The position numbers and the translations under genes were made by a program. Of a stretch of 64,000 nucleotides of DNA, positions 8,328-17,000 are shown piece after piece. The number at the start of each line of letters is the position of its first letter. The stretch's first letter is position 1. Source of the DNA: an uncultured Prevotellaceae bacterium (GTDB lineage Bacteria > Bacteroidota > Bacteroidia > Bacteroidales > Bacteroidaceae); assembly GCA_902775475.1 (NCBI GenBank), contig CACYME010000002.1:1-64000 (forward strand), in the 5' to 3' direction. Below the pieces are notes generated by a model. The model worked only from the letters and a program-made list of their open reading frames with translations. It was not told where the DNA came from and ran no database searches.

Positions 8328-9629
8328 ATGAACGAACAATTCGCAAGAACCAAGCAGGCCAGCCGCCAGCTGGCACTGCTCAGCGACCAGCAGCGCAACG
8401 ACGTGCTACTCTCTGTGGCCGACGCTATTATATATAATAAGGAGGAAATCCTGCAGGCCAACGCCGAGGACCTGAGCCGCATGGAGCGCGAGAACCCGCT
8501 CTACGACCGTCTGCAGCTGACCAGCGCCCGTCTGGAGGCCATCGCCCAGGACATGCGCAATGTGACTACGCTGCCCTCGCCGCTGGGGCACATCACCAAG
8601 CAGAAGACGCTGCCCAACGGGCTGCGCCTCTGCCGCGTCAGCGTGCCCTTCGGCGTCATTGGCATCATCTACGAAGCCCGGCCCAACGTCACCTTCGACG
8701 TCTTCTCGCTCTGCTTCAAGAGTGGCAACGCGTGTGTGCTGAAGGGCGGCAAGGATGCCGACGCCAGCAACCGCAAAGGCGTGGCCATCATCCACGACGT
8801 ACTGAAGAAGCACGGCATCAGCCCCGACGTCGTCGCCCTGCTGCCCGCCACCCATGAGGCCACGGGCGAGATGCTCTCCGCCGTGGGCTACATCGACCTC
8901 TGCATCCCCCGCGGTGGCCGCAGGCTCATCGACTTCGTGCGCGACACAGCCCGCGTGCCCGTCATCGAGACCGGCGCCGGCGTCGTCAACACCTATTTCG
9001 ACCAGGAGGGCGACCTGGCGATGGGCCGCGCCATCATCCACAACGCCAAGACGCGCCGCGTCAGCGTCTGCAACGCCCTTGACTGCCTCATTGTCCACCG
9101 CAGCCGTCTCGGCGACCTGCCCTCGCTCGTGGCTCCGCTTCACCCCAGTGTATGTTGCGACTCAGTCGCAACAAACGGTGAAGCGAGCGCGGCAGCGACA
9201 AACGGGAAGCCTCCCGTGACCATCTATGCCGACGAGCAGGCCTACGCCGCCCTCGACGGCCACTACCCGCTGCTGCAGCATGCCACCGACGACAGCTTCG
9301 GCACGGAGTTCATGGACTACAAGCTGGCCGTGAAGACCGTAGCCTCGCTCGACGAGGCCCTCGCTCACATCGACCGCTACGGCTCGGGGCACAGCGAGGC
9401 CATCATCACCGAGAACAAGGAGGCCGCCCGTCGCTTCCAGCAGGAGGTCGATGCCGCCTGCGTCTACTGGAATGCCCCCACCTCGTTCACCGACGGTGCC
9501 CAGTTCGGCCTCGGCGCTGAGATTGGCATCAGCACGCAGAAGCTGGGTCCACGCGGTCCTATGGCCTTAGAGGAAATCACCACCTACAAATGGCTCATCG
9601 AGGGCGAAGGACAGACAAGACCCGCCTAA
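8328..9629 (+). CDS. proA: gamma-glutamyl phosphate reductase
   Basis: Reduces gamma-glutamyl phosphate to glutamate 5-semialdehyde with NADPH, the second step of proline synthesis. The 433 aa show family motifs: [31 protein letters not shown], the catalytic cysteine in SVCNALDCL (C248) and the C-terminal [13 protein letters not shown] and [10 protein letters not shown]. Between VAPL and [13 protein letters not shown] there is an insertion of about 20-25 residues rich in Ala/Ser/Cys, encoded by the palindromic element at 9141-9216. The reading frame is kept and every catalytic motif is intact, so the enzyme is probably functional. Confidence 0.95.
   Translation: MNEQFARTKQASRQLALLSDQQRNDVLLSVADAIIYNKEEILQANAEDLSRMERENPLYDRLQLTSARLEAIAQDMRNVTTLPSPLGHITKQKTLPNGLRLCRVSVPFGVIGIIYEARPNVTFDVFSLCFKSGNACVLKGGKDADASNRKGVAIIHDVLKKHGISPDVVALLPATHEATGEMLSAVGYIDLCIPRGGRRLIDFVRDTARVPVIETGAGVVNTYFDQEGDLAMGRAIIHNAKTRRVSVCNALDCLIVHRSRLGDLPSLVAPLHPSVCCDSVATNGEASAAATNGKPPVTIYADEQAYAALDGHYPLLQHATDDSFGTEFMDYKLAVKTVASLDEALAHIDRYGSGHSEAIITENKEAARRFQQEVDAACVYWNAPTSFTDGAQFGLGAEIGISTQKLGPRGPMALEEITTYKWLIEGEGQTRPA
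9141..9216. repeat. palindromic element inserted in frame in proA
   Basis: Contains a perfect palindrome at 9153-9173 (arms TGTTGCGACT and AGTCGCAACA, one-base centre), followed by an AAACGG(T/G) repeat. It adds about 20 residues to ProA between conserved segments. Confidence 0.65.
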
Positions 9630-9694
9630 CCCCAAAAAGCGATATAACGAAATAACGTTATAACGAAACAACGAAAAAAACGAAGAAAAAAAGC
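9630..9694. repeat. AACGAAA/ATAACG microsatellite spacer
   Basis: The proA-to-carbamoyltransferase gap consists of short ATAACGA/AACAACGAA units. The same kind of tract fills the gldK-gldL gap at 41795-41880. It is AT-rich against a GC-rich background. Confidence 0.6.
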
Positions 9695-10714
9695 ATGAAA
9701 ACCTTTATCAACGTACAAGACATCGGCGACCTCCGTCAAGCACTCGCCGAGGCACAAGAGATTAAGAACGACCGCTTCAAGTATCAGCATCTGGGCCGCA
9801 ACAAGACGCTCATGATGATATTCTTCAACAACTCACTGCGCACGCGCCTCAGCACGCAGAAGGCCGCCATGAACCTGGGCATGAACGTCATCGTGCTCGA
9901 CGTGAACGCCGGCGCCTGGAAGCTGGAGACGGAGCGCGGCGTCATCATGGACGGCGACAAGAGCGAGCACCTGCTTGAGGCCATCCCCGTGATGGGCTGC
10001 TACTGCGACATCATCGGCGTGCGCTCCTTCGCCGGGCTCTCCGACCGCGACTACGACTACGCCGAGACGGTGCTCCACCAGTTCATCAAGTACTCCGGCC
10101 GTCCCGTCTTCGCCATGGAGACGGCCACCGTGCACCCGCTACAGGCCTTTGCCGACCTGATTACGATTAAGGAAAACCACCCCTCCCCAAGTGAGGGGCT
10201 CTTGAGGGCAGACTCTCCCCTCCCCTGTGGAGGGACTGGGGGTAGGCCCAAGGTCGTCCTTACCTGGGCTCCCCACTGCCGTGCGCTGCCCCAGGCCGTG
10301 CCCAACAGCTTCGCCCAGTGGATGCAGGCCGACCCAGATATCGACCTGGTCATCACCCATCCGAAGGGCTACGAGCTCGACCCGCGCTTCATCGGCAACG
10401 CCCGCGTGGAGTACGACCAGCGCAAGGCCTTCGAGGGTGCCGACTTCATCTACGCCAAGAACTGGTCGAACCCCGGCGTGACGAATCCTCAGGACTACGG
10501 CAAGATTACCTGCGAGGACCGCTCGTGGACGGTGGACAGCGAGCACATGTCGTGGACGAACAACGGCAAGTTCATGCACTGCCTGCCCGTGCGCCGCAAC
10601 CTCATCGTCACCGACGACGTCATCGAGAGCCCCAACTCGCTCGTCATCCCCGAAGCCGCCAACCGCGAAATCAGCTGCTCGGTGGTGCTGAAGCGCATGC
10701 TCGAAGATTTGTAA
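9695..10714 (+). CDS. argF': N-succinylornithine carbamoyltransferase-like enzyme
   Basis: Transcarbamylase of the variant arginine pathway in Bacteroidetes, transferring a carbamoyl group to an N-acylated ornithine. The 339 aa show the carbamoyl-phosphate motif SLRTR (47-51), the HPLQ motif and HCLPVRR near the C-terminus. It matches the known Bacteroides enzyme closely over LETERGVIMDGDK and EAIPVMGCYCDIIGVRSFA. Residue 90, Pro in the Bacteroides fragilis succinylornithine enzyme and Glu at the matching site of acetylornithine enzymes, is Ser here; a small residue favours the succinyl substrate, but this is inference. An insertion of about 20-25 residues (160-184) is encoded by the GC-rich element at 10173-10246. 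It follows proA in the same direction. Confidence 0.88.
   Translation: MKTFINVQDIGDLRQALAEAQEIKNDRFKYQHLGRNKTLMMIFFNNSLRTRLSTQKAAMNLGMNVIVLDVNAGAWKLETERGVIMDGDKSEHLLEAIPVMGCYCDIIGVRSFAGLSDRDYDYAETVLHQFIKYSGRPVFAMETATVHPLQAFADLITIKENHPSPSEGLLRADSPLPCGGTGGRPKVVLTWAPHCRALPQAVPNSFAQWMQADPDIDLVITHPKGYELDPRFIGNARVEYDQRKAFEGADFIYAKNWSNPGVTNPQDYGKITCEDRSWTVDSEHMSWTNNGKFMHCLPVRRNLIVTDDVIESPNSLVIPEAANREISCSVVLKRMLEDL
10173..10246. repeat. CCCCTCCC/GGAGGGG element inserted in frame in the carbamoyltransferase gene
   Basis: Two G/C-rich hairpins (CCCCTC..GAGGGG, and CCCTCC..GGAGGG) followed by ACTGGGGGTAGG. The same unit, CCCCTCCCTTGGGGAGGGG then CTGGGGGTGG, lies in the start of gldK at 40270-40336. Here it encodes a Pro/Ser/Gly-rich loop that the Bacteroides enzyme lacks. 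Confidence 0.75.
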
Positions 10715-10758
10715 CAACTTTGTCATGCCTTTCTGGGGTGCAAATGGAAAATTATCCG

Positions 10759-10767
10759 TACCTTTGC
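10759..10767 (+). promoter_or_regulatory. -7 box, terC-like gene
   Basis: TACCTTTGC, 41 nt before the ATG at 10808. Confidence 0.75.
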
Positions 10768-10807
10768 ACCCCAAAAAGCAAACAAAGTAACTGTAAACGC
10801 AAAATCT

Positions 10808-11806
10808 ATGTTGATGGGAATGCCCGTCTGGGCCTGGATTGTATTCTATATTCTTGTAATCATCATGCTCGTTGCCGACCTGAAGATGTTCGGCAAGAAA
10901 GGGCAGCACGAAGTGGGTGTCGGCGAGGCGCTGCGCATGACGTGCGTGTGGATAGCCGTGTCGCTCATCTTCTGTGTGGGCATCTATCTGTTCTATCCTG
11001 TTGACCCTCACGAGAAGGCGATGGAGTTCCTGGCAGGCTACCTCATAGAGAAGTCGCTGTCGATGGACAACCTCTTCGTCTTCCTCATGCTTTTCTCCTA
11101 TTTCGGCATCGAGCGAAAGTACCAGCACGAGGTGCTCTTCTGGGGCATCTTCGGGGCGCTGGTGCTGCGCAGCGTGTTCATCTTCGCCGGTGCGGCGGTG
11201 GTGGAACGCTTCGAGTGGGTGCTGGGCCTCTTCGGTCTGTTCCTGCTCTACACGGGCAGCAAGATGTTCACCCACGACGACGAAAAGCAGGGCGACCCTG
11301 GCAACAACTTCATCGTGCGCCTGTTCAAGCGGTTCTTCCCCGTGGCAACCAAGATGGACGGCGACAAGTTCTTCATCGTGGAGCAGGGACGCCGTCTGGC
11401 CACGCCCCTCTTCATCGCCCTCATCGTCATCGAGACCAGCGACGTGGCCTTCGCCGTAGACAGCATCCCCGCCGTCTTCAGCGTCAGCCGCGACCCCTTC
11501 ATCGTCCTCACCTCGAACATCTTCGCCATCCTGGGCCTGCGGGCGCTCTACTTCGCCCTGGCCGCCATCTCGAAGTATTTTGCCTACCTGAAGTACGGAC
11601 TGGGCATCATCCTCATCTTCGTGGGCGTGAAGATGCTGCTGGCCATGGATGAGTATGTGAACGCCCTGGGCCGCATGGTGGGCCTCGACATCAACATGCC
11701 CCACACGGAGATTCCCACCCCCTGGTCGCTGGCCTTCATCTTCGGAACGCTGGTACTGTCGATGGGACTCTCGGTAATCATCACCCGGCGAAGACACCAG
11801 TCTTAA
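10808..11806 (+). CDS. TerC-family integral membrane protein
   Basis: A 332-aa inner-membrane protein with about eight hydrophobic segments. The family signature is clear: EFLAGYLIEKSLSMDNLFVF, ERKYQHEVLFWGI, and ETSDVAFAVDSIPAVFSVS with its membrane-embedded acidic residues. TerC-family proteins are linked to metal-ion handling (tellurite resistance in the founding member, manganese efflux in several others) and some load metals onto secreted enzymes. The substrate cannot be read here. Monocistronic, with its own promoter. The upstream ATG was kept because MLMGM leads straight into the first membrane segment. Confidence 0.9.
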   Translation: MLMGMPVWAWIVFYILVIIMLVADLKMFGKKGQHEVGVGEALRMTCVWIAVSLIFCVGIYLFYPVDPHEKAMEFLAGYLIEKSLSMDNLFVFLMLFSYFGIERKYQHEVLFWGIFGALVLRSVFIFAGAAVVERFEWVLGLFGLFLLYTGSKMFTHDDEKQGDPGNNFIVRLFKRFFPVATKMDGDKFFIVEQGRRLATPLFIALIVIETSDVAFAVDSIPAVFSVSRDPFIVLTSNIFAILGLRALYFALAAISKYFAYLKYGLGIILIFVGVKMLLAMDEYVNALGRMVGLDINMPHTEIPTPWSLAFIFGTLVLSMGLSVIITRRRHQS

Positions 11807-11904
11807 TCGACCATAACAGTTGTTTAACCCTAAAAACTTTGAGATAATGTGCAGTGCTTCAAGCACAGCAACTTCATCAAAACCATCAACAGTCTGATGT
11901 GAAA
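11807..11904 (+). other. spacer after terC-like gene with tiny reading frame
   Basis: A 16-codon Ser/Thr-rich frame (11847-11897) and a GTGCTT/AAGCAC palindrome lie here. I see no evidence of translation. Confidence 0.3.
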
Positions 11905-12016
11905 ATGAGGAATGAGGAATGAGAAATGAGAAATGAGGAATGAGAAATGGGCTGCGCCGGAATATTGCCTCCTGATGCGCAGCCCATTTCTCATTTCTCA
12001 TTCCTCATTTCTCATT
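11905..12016. repeat. (GAGAAAT)n inverted-repeat hairpin between convergent genes
   Basis: Left arm of ATGAG(G/A)A units ending GAGAAATGGGCTGCGC (11942-11957), 19-nt loop, right arm GCGCAGCCCATTTCTC (11977-11992) and further TTTCTCAT units. It lies between the convergent terC-like and kbl genes and could serve both as a terminator. Confidence 0.85.
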
Positions 12017-12017
12017 T

Positions 12018-13205
<1,188 letters not shown>

Positions 13206-13238
13206 AGCTTTCTTTTTGATTTGAGGTTCTTAGTCGGG

Positions 13239-13247
13239 GCAAAGTTA
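13239..13247 (-). promoter_or_regulatory. -7 box, kbl
   Basis: TAACTTTGC on the minus strand, 34 nt before the start codon at 13205. Confidence 0.75.
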
Positions 13248-13348
13248 CGAAAAAACGAGCGAAGAACAAAACAAACCGTTTGTTTTTTTCTTCACTTCGC
13301 GGTCGCAGACCACAAAATGACGAAAAAAAACGACAACTGTATAAACAT

Positions 13349-13766
13349 ATTTTTTTTGAACAAAATTGACAAAAAGGCCATTTTTGGCCTCCATATTTCA
13401 AAAATTCTCCACGAAAACAACTTTTGGACGAAAAAACGCCTGTTTTTGAGGGTTTACTAAATGACTGACTGTCAGCACGTTGGCCGAAATTTAGCAAAAT
13501 TGGGGCTTCGTTGAGAAAAAAAAGTCAACGACTTTTGAAAATTTGGCGTTGACTTTTGAAAATTTGGCGTGCTTACAAAAACGCGAAAAGCAGCAAAATT
13601 TGAGCGAAAAACGTGCACAAAAGTAGGGCCTATGTGCAAATCTTCGTCGTTTGCGGCCCGTTTTTTCATCGGGCAACGCCTCCCCAAGGCTCCAAAACGG
13701 CCATTTTTCACTCCAGAATGCTTCGTCGCCGTGAACATATTTTTCTGTGAAATATTTTGACATTTT
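13349..13766 (-). repeat. AT-rich ~400-nt dispersed element, copy A (inverted)
   Basis: Close to the reverse complement of the element at 34138-34554 over its whole length (long identical blocks, for example around CACATAGGCCCTACTTTTGT and TTTTCGCGTTTTTGTAAGCACG). The core stem AAAAGTCAACGaC / GGCGTTGACTTTT lies at 13520-13557, with one mismatch in this copy. It fills the divergent gap between kbl and the large secreted-protein gene. Short reading frames in it contain repeated STPNFQKST-like peptides, but these follow from the 21-bp direct repeat and I do not call a gene. Confidence 0.85.
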
Positions 13767-13932
13767 GGCATAAAAATGTAGAAAATGGCATAACAATTAA
13801 TCCTGGACAAAAACTTCGCAAGACCCATTCCCGACCTTGGTCGCCTACCTGTCTTTCCCCTACATCGGAGGGGAGTGCTCATCACTAAATGGCGGCAAAA
13901 AAATTGTCTAAAATCGCAGAAAAAGAGCGAAA
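13767..13932. other. gene-free stretch beyond element copy A
   Basis: AT-rich to mixed sequence. It includes CTACATCGGAGGGGAGTG near 13860 that vaguely recalls the GGGGAGGGG elements. Nothing else is seen. Confidence 0.4.
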
Positions 13933-13933
13933 A

Positions 13934-14001
13934 GGACTAACAATTTGCAAAAAACGGCCCATTTTTGCAAATTGTTAGTCGTTTTTGCAAATTGTTAGTC
14001 C
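13934..14001 (+). promoter_or_regulatory. candidate operator: three 19-bp repeat units upstream of large secreted protein
   Basis: GACTAACAATTTGCAAAAA occurs once inverted (13934-13953) and twice in the other orientation (13962-13980 and 13982-14001), ending about 20 nt before the -7 box at 14021. The inverted and direct copies next to a single promoter suggest a protein-binding site or a structured switch. This is inferred from position and symmetry only. Confidence 0.55.
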
Positions 14002-14020
14002 TTTTCCGATTTATTTCCCC

Positions 14021-14029
14021 TATCTTTGC
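14021..14029 (+). promoter_or_regulatory. -7 box, large secreted protein/BACON lipoprotein operon
   Basis: TATCTTTGC, 20 nt before the ATG at 14049. Confidence 0.8.
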
Positions 14030-14048
14030 CACCAACAACTAAATCAGG

Positions 14049-17000
14049 ATGCAAATGAAAAAGACATTCAAACTATTTCTGGCCCTGCTGGTGGCGCTGC
14101 CGATGAATGCGCTGGCGGCCAACGAAGAACAGTACGTGCCCTCGAACTGGGGCGGCTGGAAGAACCTCTCGCTCGGCACGACCGACATCACGTATTACAC
14201 CTCAGACCAACTGCCGATGGACGTGCAAGTATCGGGCAAGACCATCCATGTGGCCTGGATCGACTGGAAGCCTAATGCCGCAGGCGAGTACTGCCTGTGG
14301 TACCGCCGGAGCACCGATGCTGGCAAGACGTGGGAGGAGCCGCGCGCTGTAGTGAAGTCAACGACGATGAATATGACCGACATCAACTACGTGGGCGGCA
14401 ACTTCGGCACCAACGCCAAGTGGATGGAAGTGGAAGGGCAGGACGTGTACTTCGTCACCATCATCAAGTCTGTCACCAGCGACGAGGTCGAACAGAGCCA
14501 ACTGCTCTACACTTACTCGCACGACGGCGGCGCAACATTCCAGCAACGTGTGTTGGCAGAAAGCAGCCAAGAAGAAGGCTTCTACAAATATCGCACCTTC
14601 CCTTATGGCCGTCCGCATGTAGAGGCCGACGGCCAGACCGTGGTCATAGCCTTCCAGTATAGCAACAATGGCTACAAGACACGCGTGTTGACCTCCTTCG
14701 ATGGCGGTCAGACCTTTAACAATAAGTTGATTGACACCACCCAGGAGCTGGTGGACCTGAAGGTATCGGGCCGCCAATGGGCCGTGCTGGGCAACGACTT
14801 GTACTGGAACTACAACATGCTCTGGGGCAACGTCTATATATCGACCTCCAGCGACGGCGGCGAAACCATCACCACGCAGAACGTGGCGCCCCTGGTGAAG
14901 GACGACACCTCGTGGTGCTCGCTGGAATATATGAGGGGCTTCAACGGACAATCCTTCAACTACCACGCCCAGATGACCCTGGAGGGCGACGTCATCAACG
15001 TCATCTTCCAGGGCTGTGCCGAGGACCAGGGGGATCCTCATCCCACCAACGACCGCAACCATACCATCTTCCGCCGTTCCACCGACTTCGGCAAGACGTG
15101 GACCAAGGCCATGTACCTGCCCGAGTCAAAGAATACGTATTGCGCCATCGCCGCCAAGGGCCAGAACGTCTACGTGCTATCGACGCCCAACGGTCCCCGG
15201 ATGTACCACTCGCACGACGGCGGCCAGACCTGGGAGACGCAGCCGCGCTGCTTCTGGAATTCGCAATACTCAGACAACTCCAACTTCTACGACCTCTACC
15301 TGGCTCCCGACGACCCCACGGGCCAGCACGTCTATCTGACCGCTTGCCGCGGCCTGCTGGTGGAGTCGAAGGACGGCTTCCGCACCGTACACCGCAACCT
15401 GGCCTTAGGCTACGAGTCGTGGTATGGAGGCAGAGGCAACAACCACTCGCTCACCGTGCGCTTAGACAGCGAGGGCACCGAGCACTGGGTGATGAACTAT
15501 CAGGCTCCCTACAAGCCTTTCGACCCCTACTTCTGGAGCATCGTCTATCGGCGCAACGACCCGGCACCCGCCACCACGGGCCAGGAGATGGCGCTCGACA
15601 TATCCGTGCCCGAGACGCGCCTCATCAACTATCCGCTCACCAATGTCACCATCCCCATGACGCCCAGCATCATGGAGACCCGCGAGGCCATGACCGTGGA
15701 GTGCTGGGTGCGCATCGACAAGCGCAGCGGCGGAACTCACGAGATAGCCGCCCTCAGCAATTCCAACCCTAATCATGGCGGCTCCATCTATCGTGGCGGA
15801 TGGTACATTGAGGCCCACGAGGACGGCAATCAAGGCTACAGCTTCTACGCAGGCCTCAGCACCGACCTCTCTGTGGATGCCAAGGGCAAGGAGGTGTGGG
15901 ACCGATGGCGTTATCGCGTCACCGAGGAGGGCACATGGCACCACCTGGCCCTGACCTACGACTCCCGCGTGGAGCAGGACAACATCCGCTTCTACGTCGA
16001 CGGCCTGCTCATGGGCACCCAGACCGAGCGCGGCCCCGTCGCCATGGGCAACAACCCCATCGTCATCGGCCCCAACATCGTCGGCGACTATCATGTCAAC
16101 GAGACCTACGTGGATAACTTCGCCCTTTACAGCCGAGCCCTCTCGCACGAGGAAATCATGCAGCACATCTACGCACGGCCCGACGCCAAGGACAAGGACT
16201 GCCGCCTGCTGCTCACCTTCGACGGCTCGCTGCAAGACCAGAGCCAGTACCATAACGACCCCGCCCCGCTCCTGGAGAACTACCTGAAGGCACACGACGG
16301 CATCCGTCCACCGCACCCCGAGTTCACCCTGACCAAGGACCTGACGGGCCAGACCATTTACATGACCGACATGACGCAGGACGGCCAGGCCTACCAGTGG
16401 ATCAAGCCCGACCCCTGGAACCTGAACCGCTTCGATAAATACAGCACCAGCAAGAACCACCACGAGAAGCAGGACGTGAGCGGCCACCCCGGCCAGTACA
16501 ACTACTGGATGATAGCCAAGGGCGACGGCAAGACCACCAACGCCTACGTCGCCACCCAGCAGAGCATCCTGGTGGGAGGACTGAGCCGAGTGTTCCCCGA
16601 TGCAGCAGCACCCAGCGATGCCGTTCGCCTGCGCATCCAGGGAGGATATAGCCTGACCTATAGCAAGCAGCCGAAAGTGGTGCTGAAGCAGGGAACGCTG
16701 GAGATTGAGGGCAAGTGGCTCATAGACCGCGACTACAACTCCAGCAAGGTCACCTCTCCCACCGACCTGGCTGAGGCACAGTTCGACCTGCGTGAGGCAA
16801 AGCTGGGCCACTACGACGTCATCGTGGCCAACGACACCCTGAAGAACGGCTTCGAGCTGCTGAAGGGCGACGGCTATCCCGACGTGTTGGTGGAAGTGAG
16901 CGGACGCGACAAGATGCTCTGGGGAAAGTACCAGCAATACAGCATCGACTTCGCCAACCGCAGCAATGTGGCTGCCTATAACATTCCCTTCTTCCTCTTC

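Noticed and set aside
11847..11897. A 16-codon Ser/Thr-rich frame 40 nt after the terC-like gene
   Set aside because: Too short, overlaps a small palindrome, and nothing indicates translation.
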